DNA from: Nageia nagi
Taxonomy: Eukaryota > Pinophyta
Length of the DNA: 64,000 bases
Direction of reading: 5' to 3'
Assembly: GCA_050084985.1 (NCBI GenBank)
Contig: JBITNC010000001.1
Location: forward strand, 3,596,001 to 3,660,000
Shown: one piece after another, positions 12,530 through 23,235 of the stretch
Layout: each line of letters opens with the position of its first letter
Position numbering within the stretch: position 1 is the stretch's first letter
Notes under the pieces: model-generated
Told to the model about the DNA's origin: nothing
Databases searched by the model: none
What the model saw: only the letters and a program-made list of their open reading frames with translations
Made by a program: the position numbers and the translations under genes

Positions 12530-13119
12530 CTGAAAATGATTGGGATATGACAATACACTTTGATGGTTCTCGATGTGAACAAGGTGGTGGAGCAGGTGTT
12601 ATATTCTTAACACCGCAAGGTATCCCTATACCTTATTCATTTAAACTAAAATTTCCTTGTACTAATAATAATGCAGAGTATGAAGCTTTGATATTAGCAT
12701 TAAAAATTGCTATTAAATTAAAACTTAAAAGAATAAAGCTTATTGGAGATTCTTTACTCATCATAAATCAAGTGAAAGGAATCTATCAATGTAAAGAGCC
12801 TTTACTTCAAAAGTATAAAGCGTTAGTCGAAGAATTATTAAAATCTTTTGACCAATTTAGTATAGAAGCAGCACCAAGATCATCTAATAGATTTGCAGAT
12901 GCTATGGCTTCTATTGGATCTCTTATCCTAGAGGATCCTAAACAATCTTCAATTCAAGTTGAGATAATTCAATTATCTCAATCATCGTTACAACGAGAAG
13001 ATGAAGAAAAAAGTGTATTAAGTATTGACATAAATGATAAAGATAATTGGTACAAAGAATTGATAGGCTTTTTAAAATTTGGAAATCTTCCTGCAAACCT
13101 TAATAAATCAGCACGATGA
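12530..13119 (+). pseudogene. Second (archaeal-type) RNase H of the Tat-like pol
   Basis: A second RNase H domain after the first is the hallmark of the plant Tat lineage. All acidic positions are visible: HFDGSRCEQGGGAG (D, about 12560), NNNAEYEALILAL (E, about 12675), LIGDSLLIINQVKG (D, about 12745) and RFADAMASI (D, about 12898). The domain is uninterrupted; the first stop (TGA 13117) lies in the spacer to integrase. Confidence 0.9.
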
Positions 13120-14307
13120 GCTTTTAAAATTAAAGCAACTAAGTATTGTTTGTTAGGGGACATTTTGCATCGATGAAATTTTAATGGTATTTTACTTAGA
13201 TGTCTTGAATGGAATGATGTTAAAAAGGCTATATCTTCTGCCCATGATGAAACATGTGGAGGACATTTTAATGGTGTTGCAATTGTAAAATGATTAATAC
13301 GAATGGGGTATTATTGGCCAACTATGGAAAAATATTGTTGTGAATATGTTAAAAAATATTTTAAATGTCAACAATATGCTCATTTATTTTCACAACCATC
13401 TCAAGAACTGCATCCTATACAATCACTTTGGCCATTCTCTAAATGGGCATTAGATTTAATAGGACAAATTACACCTACATCTTCTGGAGGACATAAGTTC
13501 ATAATTACAATGACTGAATATTTTACCAAATGGGTAGAGGCTATTCCCATGACTTCCACTGTTGGCTCACGAATCGCAAATTTTATAGAAAATTATATTA
13601 TATGTAGATTTGGTGTGCCAAATCAATTAATTATGGGTAATGGAAAAAATTTTAAAAATAAGGATGTAAAACAAATATGTGATAAGTATAAGATTAAACA
13701 AAGTTTTTCCACTCCTTATTATCCACAAGGCAATGGACAGGCAGAGGCTACTAATAAAACTATTCAAAACATCTTAGCAAAAATAGTAAATGATTCTCAT
13801 AGAGATTGGCATATTCAAATACCAAAAGTCTTATGGGCTTATCATACCAGTGTACGCACTCCTATTGGGGCAACACCATTCTCTTTAGTGTACGGAACAG
13901 AAGCTATCATACCTATAGAACTTGAGATACCATCCCTTAGAGTAAATCTGAGTGAGCAAAATTCTGATGAAGAAACAAGATAGACTCGCTTAGATCAACT
14001 GTTACTTTTAGATGAAAAACGTATTAATGCTTTAGAACATATGCGTGTTTATCAGAAAAGGATAAAATGAGCTTTTGATAGAAGGGCTCTAATTCGTGGA
14101 TTTGAAATAGGTGATTTGGTTTTAAAAGAAAATCAACAAACTTCACGAATAGAACGACAGCTTAGAGATAAATTTGCTCTGAATTGGTTAGGACCATATA
14201 TCATTAAGAAAAAATTCGGTAGAGGAACTTATCATTTATCAGATTTAGAAGGAAATGAAGAATGTGAACCTATAAATATCATGCATCTTCGACCTTTCTA
14301 TACATAA
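13120..14307 (+). pseudogene. Integrase of the Tat-like pol, catalytically damaged
   Basis: Integrase inserts the cDNA into the chromosome. The zinc-binding N-domain (HDETCGGHF ... YFKCQQY, about 13246-13374) has Tyr where the first Cys of the CxxC pair is expected. The core shows WALDLIG (first Asp, about 13447). The second catalytic site reads MGNGKNF instead of the usual DNGxxF, so the second Asp is lost. GNGQAEATNKTI (about 13732-13767) keeps the Glu. The C-terminal domain ends LRPFYT at 14307. Stops are at 13174, 13291, 13981 and 14068, all in the single frame that runs from RT. Confidence 0.9.
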
Positions 14308-14409
14308 AAAAATGTGTACATTAGTTTTCTTTTATTTTATTTTATTGTTAAAATAATAAATAAATAAAAGTATTAATATTTGTCAAGTGTTAATGATTAA
14401 AACAGAAAG

Positions 14410-15620
14410 ATGAATCTGGCAAGGGAATCTGTTGAAGGTAGCATAATGCCACCACAAGTACGATTTCCACCACCGAGATATCTAGATGATTTCACGTTAA
14501 CATATTTACGACATAGATTTGATCTTAATCTTTTAAATTATTTACAATTGACTATTGATGAACAATATAAAAGAACATTTCATATGTTTTGTGTTAGGAA
14601 TAATGATTGGGGAGTCACTTTGTGTGGATACGAAGTAAGCATTATTTTAGATCCACCAATCTATTTCACCCATATGGAAAGAATATCACAAAGATTAATG
14701 GTTTTCTGCTTACAATGGCCTTATGGAATACCAAAGATTATCATAAATTGTCAATTAACTGAGTATTCACTCCTTTTAGCTAGGCTGAAATGCATTAAAA
14801 ATTAATAAAAAGCCTAGAATGGATGGATGAAATTCTACATTATTTACCTCATAAAAGGGTGATTTATGATTTTTCAAATACTTTTGTGGCTTTTCTTCCT
14901 AGAACGTCACAACAATATTATAGGCAAATTAACAGATGTTCTCGCATGCAAATGCGACACACAATTTGGGAACGAAAGTTAGCTAAAAGGCAAGCTTTGC
15001 ATATTGCTGAACTTAAAATTATAAGTCAAATAAAGGTTAGAAATGAGATCATTGAAAGACTGGTAAAAGAACGTAGAGTACATAATAATGGAAGTTATCT
15101 TCCAGGGTTCGAAAATAGGTATGACAAAGATATCTTTATGAAAGTTATTCGTAATGCTCCTACTCCTTTGTACTCAAATGTTTTTTCCATGCCTATAGAA
15201 ATACAACAAAAATTAGCCTTGACATTCTATGATACACGTGAATCTTATGGTTGGGATGTCAAAATAAATGGGTATCAAGTTATCGTTTGTATCAATGCCT
15301 TTGAGTTATAGTGTTCTCCCAAATCAGAATATGATTTAATGATATATTTCTGTCTTTTGTGGCCTATAGAAAAGCCCAAAATAATGGTCGATTGTACTCA
15401 CAACTAGACTTTAAGATATCGAGAATGATTCATTTCAATCACACAAACCGTGACATCTGAACACTTAGATTATTGTGTTCCAAAAATTTATCATAATCAA
15501 GTGGTATTAGATTTTAGTTTTTTGTTTAGTTCAACACATTGTTCATTTAATCCTAATGCAGTTCAAACTCAATTTGAACGCATCACGAATAGATTTCCTA
15601 GAAAAATCATAAAATCCTAA
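14410..15620 (+). pseudogene. Sense accessory frame after integrase, with a duplicated domain
   Basis: Function unknown. The frame starts at MNLARES (14410). Domain A (about 14470-14790) contains GVTLCGYEV and LMVFCLQWPYGIPKIIINC. A one-base shift near 14795 leads to a Lys/Arg-rich helical linker (about 14930-15100), then domain B (about 15107-15430) with GWDVKINGYQV and LMIYFCLLWPIEKPKIMVDC. A and B therefore look like diverged copies of one domain. Stops at 15309 (TAG) and about 15403 interrupt domain B. Coding-like sequence runs on in the same frame to the 26-bp repeats. An extra sense frame here is not part of the minimal Ty3/Gypsy plan. Confidence 0.7.
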
Positions 15621-15830
15621 AAAATAGAAAAATCATAAAATCCTAAAAAATAGAAAAATCATAAAATCCTAAAAAATAGAAAAATCATAAAATCCTAAAA
15701 AATAGAAAAATCATAAAATCCTAAAAAATAGAAAAATCATAAAATCCTAAAAAATAGAAAAATCATAAAATCCTAAAAAATTGAAAAATCATAAAATTCT
15801 AAAAATTTGAAAAATATAAAACACATAAAA
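15601..15830 (+). repeat. 26-bp tandem repeat array
   Basis: Seven near-identical 26-bp units (GAAAAATCATAAAATCCTAA plus AAAATA) start at 15601, followed by one slightly changed unit (15783) and a degenerate tail. The array sits at the 3' end of the accessory frame. It could be expansion of the frame's own last codons. Confidence 0.95.
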
Positions 15831-16203
15831 TTTATAAAATTAAAAAATATACCTAAATGGGAACATCTAGAGGTCACTTGGCAATTGGGTGCCCTGCCCT
15901 TGTATGATGTAAATATATGTTGCATGTCATTGTAACAGTGATTATCCAGTAAATGTGTAATGTATGAAAAGGTTATCTTAGAATAATCTCCTTGTTATCA
16001 CTACATTCATTTTATCCTTTCTTTAATAAAGAAATGACATACCCTAGATGATAGAAAAACATAAAATTTGTATGTTTGAAGAAAAATCAAAAACTTCAAA
16101 CACTTAACACATTAAGGAATTCTAAGAGAATTTGAATGAAATTATTTTAGAAACATTAAGAGTGAAAAATTACATATCTATCCTATTATTCGCTTCATCC
16201 CGA

Positions 16204-16322
16204 ACCCAAGAATCATTGAAAAAATAAAAATAAAAAATAAAATATATATATATATATATATAAAATATATATATAAAAACATTTTTTTTTTTTTTTTTAC
16301 ATAATATCAATGATTCTTGGGT
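16204..16322. repeat. Perfect 16-bp inverted repeat around TA and T runs
   Basis: ACCCAAGAATCATTGA (16204-16219) is the exact reverse complement of TCAATGATTCTTGGGT (16307-16322). The A-rich left and T-rich right interior could extend the stem, with a (TA)n stretch at the loop. RNA from either strand would form a long hairpin. Confidence 0.85.
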
Positions 16323-16740
16323 GATTACAATATTCTCTACCGGGGCTATGGACACCTGACTGGCAGTAGAGCAAGGTTGTAGCGGGATCAAGGTGGTTAA
16401 GCAACTTTCTATGGACCTCTATACGTTCCATATGGATGGATTAGCTCATTAATGTTTTTGAGATAATTCCATGTCAAATGATCTAGGAAGGGAAATGAAT
16501 GTCACTTCACACACGGAGTTTTAGGTTTTTTATCAACATATAATAATATTGTTTGATATCATATTAGGTTGTTAAATCTTGAAATAAAGAAAGATAAGGT
16601 AGATGTTATAATAACTTGGTTATTAATTCAAAGGTCACTTAATCCTTTTGTTATAATGAATATCCTTCATATTATATAATTTGTTGGTGTTTAGGATCGC
16701 TCATTTCATTTTGTTAAACCCATTTTTTACTATTATATCC

Positions 16741-17110
16741 TACCTTTGAACATTATTAAAATTTGCTTTTCTTTGGGAAAGATAAGAATGATTAGTTATT
16801 ATTCTCTTGACCAAGATAAAGTTAATGTTCATATACATTCCTAAAGTCACTATTGTTTCATGTTAAACCATGTTTTAAATATACCTATTACCTTTGAACA
16901 TTATTAAAATTTGCTTTTCTTTGGTAAGGATAAGAATGATTATTTATTGTTCTCCTAACCAAGATAAAGTTAATGTTCATCTGCATCCATACGTCATTAG
17001 TCTCTATTACCTTTGAACATTATTAAAATTTGCTTTTCTTTGGAAAGGATAAGAATGATTAATTATTGTTCTCCTGACCAAGATAAAGTTAATGTTCATA
17101 ACATCCATAA
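16741..17110 (+). repeat. Three copies of a ~100-bp direct repeat
   Basis: TACCTTTGAACATTATTAAA starts copies at 16741, 16889 and 17008. Each continues through TTTGCTTTTCTTTGG, an AAGATAAGAATGATT-like stretch and GATAAAGTTAATGTTCAT. Spacing differs (148 and 119 bp) because the joining segments vary. Confidence 0.9.
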
Positions 17111-17877
17111 AGAATTAGTTTACCATGTCAAGTGGTTTATTATAAAAAATTGCCAAGTGCGGAAAATGATGCATCTGATTCCAAAAAAAAAATTAATAAA
17201 AATATGTTCTTAAATAATCTTAAAATCTAGAAGATTTAATATTTGAAAATAATGATTCTTAATTGATTAAGTTAATATACGTCTTTTAGATATTTTAAAT
17301 AATATCTAAAGTCAATATAAAAATTTAAATTCATTTTTTAAATGATGTACTAAAAGATTTATTAAGTTATCATTAGAAACTAGGATATTAATGATTAGTT
17401 ATCAAATTTAATTCATGTTTGCATACATCACACAAAACCATTGTCATCATTTATAAAATATGTTATTAATTATTAAATTAATTAACAGGTTAATTAGTCG
17501 CAATTTATAATCAATCAATTATTTAAACAAATTATGTTATTTCATGTTATCAAGTATCCTCATATAGCTCACAATTATATCTATGCATCATACATTCTGA
17601 AAGTTACATCTCTCATCAACATCTATTCATCATCAAGTAATTAAAAGATAATTATGTTTTCTACATAGTATCACATCATACTTATAATATAGAAAATGTA
17701 AGATCATACATCAAGAATCATAGAAATACTATAACATACCATCAGTCTATCCATCACACAATAAAAATAATCTAAACAGTACATCAAGAAAATAAAACAC
17801 CATAATCATCATATCAGCATGAGCCATAATGCCAATAAATAAAAGTACAGCATATATATATCATCTAAATAGGAATA

Positions 17878-18460
17878 TCAATGTCCTCTAGTAGATACAA
17901 TATCATCATGAGGATCGCCAGGATGCTCTGAAGAACCCTCATCCCTAGTAATAGATCTCAAGCCTATAGCATATGTCCGAGGAAATACACCCCTAGCAGT
18001 AGACTAAGATTGAGAAACTGATGCTGCATGTTGACCTCGACTCCCTGAATGACTCAAGCCACCAGAAATTGGTGAACGAGGAAATTCTAGTGCTGGCCTA
18101 GGAGGTGAACTAGGAGAATATCTCAGGAAACCACGTAGCCAAAGCTCCACAGCCCTGCGATAATAATTCTACTCTCTCAACTAATCTGCATGCTTGTCTA
18201 CAGAAGGAATGGGAGTACTGACGCCCGGATTTGCAACCCCACCAGAAAACTCAGTAATATGAGCATTGGCATCCATCAGAGATCGACGAAGGGTATCTCG
18301 CTTAGATCTATATCTCACACGAGCACTATCAAAATGTCTGAAAGCTATCATCTCAGTCCTCAGGGATGCAATATCTCCTCTCAAACTAGCCAACTCTAAA
18401 GTTTAAGCATCCTGAAGGGTGTGAAGTGGAATAGTAAACGATAAGTAAAAGTCAAAATGA
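17878..18460 (-). pseudogene. Antisense reading frame of the Tat-like element
   Basis: On the minus strand one frame runs from about 18460 down to a TGA at 17878-17880. It includes LASLRGDIASLRTEMIAF (about 18340-18400), a basic segment RVRYRSKRDTLRRS and a Ser/Pro/Gly-rich C-terminal part. It is broken only by three TAG/TAA codons that fit former Gln (near 18169, 18006 and 18403), with no frameshift. Tat-lineage elements are known to carry antisense frames between pol and the 3' LTR, so position and orientation fit. Function is unknown; the short heptad-like start suggests a coiled coil. Confidence 0.6.
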
Positions 18461-18480
18461 AAATCATTTTGTTTTAAAAA

Positions 18481-18965
18481 ACCCTCACGTCACAGATCGT
18501 TAGCGATCATTATGTTGATTGTTAACGATTTAAATCAAATCGATAACCATTGTTGATCGGCAACGATTCATAAGTAATCATTGATGATTTATATTATTTG
18601 AAAATGTATAAAATGAAGTATATTTTCTTTAAATATCTTAAAATTTATTTGTGTATAGACAAAAAATTAAAAAGCTTCATTCACTAAGGTGAAAGTGAAC
18701 ACATTATAAATCACATTATTTTTCGCCTAGAAGAATGCTCCAATGTCACATGACTGCCAAATACATCGGCACATGAAGGACTAGTATTGAGTAAACTTAC
18801 TAGGGTAAAATGATTAAAATTGCTATTAAAACAAGTCTAAACACAAGAAATTAAGATATTCGTAGCAAAATATACTATTATAAAGATAGTATTTTTACTA
18901 TATAAATCCACGACGATCACTTTACAATCGTTAACAATAATAAAAGATTGTCAACGATCCTTGAC
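18481..18965 (+). repeat. Cluster of ATCGTTAACGAT-like palindromic motifs
   Basis: GATCGTTAGCGATC (18495), TTGTTAACGATT (about 18520), GATCGGCAACGATT (18555), ACGACGATCAC (about 18910), AATCGTTAAC (18927) and TTGTCAACGATC (18949) recur in an otherwise AT-rich stretch. Similar motifs lie in the LTR U5-like end (4620-4800) and leader (5130-5190). Confidence 0.55.
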
Positions 18966-19287
18966 TAAGTCAAATACGAAAAATAGATTAGACTAAGTTT
19001 GAGCTCAAATGGCAAAACAATCACAGGATGTAAGAGATCATCTCAAAACCTCGTTGTCGAGACAAAGGATAATACTATTACAATTCATATATTAAAGAAA
19101 ACTTATACGGTATAGGTGCGCTTAGACATGCAAAATGACATAACAGAAATGTCATGCAACTATCACACAAGCTCAACACTCATCATACCAAAAATAGTCA
19201 CTTCCAAAGTTATCAATTTTATCAAACAACAAAGCTTCTCATTATATATTTTTTGAAATTATCAACCCTATCTTTAGTTGATAATTC
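18966..19287 (+). other. Non-coding stretch before the PPT
   Basis: AT-rich, with stops in all frames; nothing recognised. Confidence 0.5.
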
Positions 19288-19302
19288 AAAAAAGGGGCAA
19301 AA
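19288..19302 (+). other. Polypurine tract of the Tat-like element
   Basis: AAAAAAGGGGCAAAA lies directly before the TGTAGACA start of the 3' LTR. A purine tract here primes plus-strand DNA synthesis. Confidence 0.85.
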
Positions 19303-21859
19303 TGTAGACACTCAAAATAAACCCTATCTTTAATTTAATAAATAAATAAATAAAACAAGTATTTTTTCTAATATATATCACATTAAAATAATTGTTGATT
19401 AAGATTGTGTAATATATGCGCCATGAATAATCTTAACCAAAGTAAATCAAGAATAGACTATGGGGATAGTCTGATCTCCGAAGAAGGCCGGTTCCTTATC
19501 TATTGAGCATAGAAAAAGTAACAGGAAAGGAAATAAAAAGGATTAGAGGTGAGGAATTTAAGCAAAGGGCTTAGGGTAACAAGAGAGAAAGCAAAGGTGG
19601 ATCACTAGTTCAGTGCAGGCTTTCACAGTGTGTGAAACCTTGGCCTGAATATAGTGTAGCAGCTATAGTACAAGCTCTCACTCTCTAATAGTTTCCCAGC
19701 TTTACTTTAACATGTAGCAGACACAGTTATACTAGCAACTCGTAATTATCATTTAGGAAACAAGCTAAGCTGCCATGATGTAACCAAATCAAGAATGATA
19801 ATTATGAATGCTAGACAAGAAAGGTCAAGATGGTTTCATATTACTGATAAAAACTATAGGTCTTCGAGAACAAATGTAAAGAGCAATACTAGGTTTTCGA
19901 CCCTTCTTTCACTTTATTTTCATATACTTATATTGCAATAATGATAGTTACAAGAATTGTAGAACAGAAACGTTTACAACAACAGCTTCAAGATTCTAGC
20001 CTTCTTTTAACTGATACTACCTACATACGCCACTTGGTAGAATATTACAAAAATAGGGTAGATTGCAGATGATATGGCTTCTTGATAACTATGATATGAC
20101 CTCTTGTTGGCCTTATCTCTACATTCTGGAATGCTCTACTTACCGGCTCTGGCTATTTGATCATTCCTTGATGACCTCATCACTTCTGGGACCCGATTTC
20201 ATTCAAAAATGTGAACATTGTTCTCCCTGTGATGTCATCATCATACTTTCGAAATGATCTACTTACCGACTCCAGCTATTTGATCATTCCTTGATGACCT
20301 CATCATTTTTGGGACCCAGTTTCATTCAAAAATGTGAACATTATTCTCCCTGTGACATCATCTTCATACTTCTGGAATGCTCTACTTATCGGCTCTAGCT
20401 ATTTGATCATTCCTTGATGACCTCATCATTTTCGGGACCTGGTTTCATTCAAAAATGTGAACATTGTTCTCCCCGTGATGTCATCTTCATACTTCCGGAA
20501 TGCTCTACTTACCAGCTCTGGCTATTTGATCATTCCTTGATGACCTCATCACTTCTAGGACCCGATTTCATTCAAAAATGTGAACATTATTCTTCCTGTG
20601 ACATCATCTTCATACTTCCAAAATGCTCTACTCACTGGCTCCAGCTATTCGATCACTCCTCGCTAACCTCACCTCTTTCGGAACCCAGGCTTTTCCATAA
20701 TTGAGCTTTATCCTTTCTTTTATGACATCATCATTTCATTCCGGAATGCTTTATCTACTGACTCCAGTCTATTTTGTTTGCTCCAAAAAAACTCCTGGGG
20801 ATCTTAAAATGAACTCATGATTGCAAGTAAAGTACATTGGGGCTTTAATAAAGAATTTATTATGTATGAATATACAATAATTATAACTCTTTATAAAAGC
20901 ATTAAATAAGATTTAAAATTATATTATTGGATCAATCTTTTCGAACATATATAAAACAAGTGGTCTTACGTCCCTTGTCATTAAAAAATGACCATAGAGT
21001 GACCATTATAATGTTAATATATAATCGCTAAAAAATCGGTGACGATCCATGAACAATTAAACAATAAACAAATCTAAGCCTGGAATAGCCTAGTACATAT
21101 AATTTGTAATCATGGATACAGATGGAAGATAACAACACCTTAAAATTTAGTTCGAGAGGTTACCTGGAATATTGTGATGCTAAAACAAATGAATAACAAA
21201 CCTCGAAGCTTATAAATTGAAGCTTTGTACGTGAATAAAGGGACCCAATCTTACTGTAGCGAAGCTCTGCCGAAATAAAATCAAGAGGTTATTAGCCAAA
21301 GGTTGTAAGCTTGATTAATAGCAAATCTCATATCAATTATATTTCCATATTATGTTATTCATTTTGCTGATTAATATGTATGAATAGGTATGCTTTTGAT
21401 GCTTCGTTCATTTTCTATGTGCAGGGTCAATACAGGAAAAGAACGACAGAAGTAAGCGTGAAGGAGAACAACAAGGAATAGACAAAAACACTTCAAAATT
21501 TTGTGAAGATTACTCCAGTGCATACAAATCCTATCGTTGACGATTCAAAGATCAGTTGGCGGTGATTCACCAGATTGATAACAAAGGCCAAAGGTTTACA
21601 ATGAACACAATGATGGCGTAGAGAATGCAGAGTAGTGCTTAAATCATTATCGATCCACACTGATTGTTACGGATTCACAACGATCGCTGTCAATGTTGAT
21701 TACAACAGATCAATAAAAACTCGCTCTTTGTATTCAAATAATTTAGAATATAATATCATTATTATTATTGATGTGTATTATCGAATATGTTCATGATTAA
21801 TTATGTTGAATGATTTATCTTTCTAAATTGCATTTTAGGTTCATAATTTGATATACACA
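19303..21859 (+). repeat. 3' LTR of the Tat-like element
   Basis: This is a 2557-bp partner of the 5' LTR with the same ends and the same internal array. The slight length difference comes from small indels. CTATG follows at 21860. Confidence 0.95.
20129..20866 (+). repeat. 123-bp minisatellite inside the 3' LTR, six units
   Basis: Units start at 20129 and recur every 123 bp, matching the 5' LTR array in number and register. The array was therefore present in the element before insertion. Confidence 0.9.
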
Positions 21860-21864
21860 CTATG
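21860..21864. other. Target-site duplication, right copy (CTATG)
   Basis: This is identical to 2375-2379. Confidence 0.9.
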
Positions 21865-23010
21865 GATTCAAAAAATAAAGTGCTAGAGATGGCTATAGCT
21901 TAGGATATCCTGGAAGGGTAGATTGATTTAACTTCCATGAACACTCAGGTGAAGATAGATATGAGAAGCATTCCCCATAGTGATAAGAATGAGTTGTTGC
22001 AAACTACCATGGACCTGAATATATTAGAGTTGACCAAGTTGGAAGTCAAGTATAATAAGTTGCAAAAGGCTCATGAAGTGATAAATAAGTAGTTGGTTAC
22101 TCAAAGTATTAAGGTAAATGTTACCAATAACAATATAGCTATTTTAAGAGTAAGTTTAGCTTCCACTCCTACTATTGATAGCATGACAAAAAGGATGCCA
22201 CTATTGTTGAAAAGGATGCAAAAATAGCCACAAGGACAATAGAAGTTGCATCAAGAGATTCAATCATTGACAGTCTAAATGCCAATGTACCTCAATTACA
22301 ACAAAGCATGAGCAAGTACAAAGTGGATAAGGGTTTCTTGTTAGTTGTAAAGGAGAAAATTTAGGAACAGAGGTCCCAAGAAATCAAGGACCTGATTCAT
22401 CTCAGGGATCATGTCAAAATGTGTTTGTTGGAACTAAAAGGGCTTGAGGTAGATGTCAGTAGGAGCAAGAGTAACCTCTATCCTATATTAGAGGAAGCTA
22501 AGAAAGTAAACAAGAAACTAAATGAAATTTCCAATGAAGGTTTATAGGCCCTAAATATTGGGATCAAGTTGAATTCATGGCAGTAATCAATTACCTAGTG
22601 CAGGGAAAGTGGGTTTATCAAGAGATCAAAAATAGTGTGTTGAACCAATTGTAAGGAATAGAGACTTTGTAGATAGAGTTGCAAAAATTAGCCACATTGG
22701 GAGTCCCAAAATTATGGAAGATTAATGACTTACCAGTATTGGAATCATAATTTTTAGAAAATATTTAGAAAATTAGTAAGCAAACTGATGATATGGAAGC
22801 ACTACTATCTTCTTTTGACAAGGTAAATTTGTTAAAACTCTTTGATTCTTGGACACAATTTGGGGTTAGTTTACAACAATTATTGCAAAAACATGGGCAA
22901 GTTTCTTATGAAGTTTTGAACACTATAGTTTTAGCTTAATTAAGGTTAAAAGACTTCTTTAGAACACATGTAAATTGGGGAAAGGTTTAGCAGTTCCTAA
23001 GTTTATAGTA
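21862..23010 (+). pseudogene. Right half of the old reading frame split by the Tat-like element
   Basis: From MDSKNKVLEMAIA (21862, frame 1) the + strand reads as a long Lys/Glu/Leu-rich coiled-coil-like protein. One frameshift lies near 22190 (to frame 0). It continues through KDAKIATRTIEVAS, EVDVSRSKSNLYPILEEAKK (near 22450) and TDDMEALLSSFDKVN (near 22785) to about 23010. The stops, mostly TAG and some TAA, sit where Gln would fit. The left flank (1-2374) carries the preceding coding-like sequence, so the Tat element landed inside one gene or element frame. Confidence 0.55.
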
Positions 23011-23235
23011 TTGAAGCTTGGTCCCCCTCCCTTTTCAATGCTTTATTCTAGGTCCAAAAATTTCTTATATGAAAGGAAAATTTTTCCTATAGATGTTGCC
23101 AAAATGTATATGCATACATAGCCTAACACCCTAGTGGCTTCTCAATGTGAATTATTCTTATTTTTCTAAAAGAAGGCTATTTTAGCAAGCTTCTAGATAG
23201 TTTTGATGAGAAAATGCACTAATTATAGCAATCTA

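Larger units (their letters stand above)
15831..17877 (+). other. Non-coding 3' region of the Tat-like element
   Basis: No gene was seen. It holds the hairpin at 16204-16322, the tandem repeat at 16741-17110 and otherwise AT-rich sequence with scattered stops in all frames. Confidence 0.6.
2380..21859 (+). mobile_element. 19.5-kb Tat-like Ty3/Gypsy LTR retrotransposon, decayed
   Basis: Two long direct repeats (2380-4951 and 19303-21859), both starting TGTAGACACTC and ending ATACACA, bound the element, with a 5-bp CTATG target duplication. Inside are a PBS three bases after the 5' LTR, a 1.4-kb leader, gag, protease, a G-patch-like linker, RT, RNase H, a second (archaeal-type) RNase H, integrase, an extra sense frame, tandem repeats, an antisense frame and a purine-rich PPT. 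Domain order PR-RT-RH-aRH-IN and the second RNase H mark the plant Tat lineage (Tat/Retand/Ogre group). That group also often carries antisense frames and tandem repeats between pol and the 3' LTR. In the first ~195 aligned LTR bases I count six substitutions (five transitions) and one 1-bp indel. Many in-frame stops and about five frameshifts mean it is not autonomous. Confidence 0.95.

Noticed and set aside
6596-14070. Alternative genetic code or programmed readthrough as explanation of stops
   Set aside because: All three stop codons occur, together with frameshifts and lost catalytic residues; decay is simpler.
15601-15830. Regular 26-bp repeats as a CRISPR array
   Set aside because: Repeats are contiguous with no spacers, and the context is a plant retrotransposon.
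16170-16391. Minus-strand frame with a hydrophobic stretch
   Set aside because: It is translated from TA and poly-T runs in the hairpin; low complexity.
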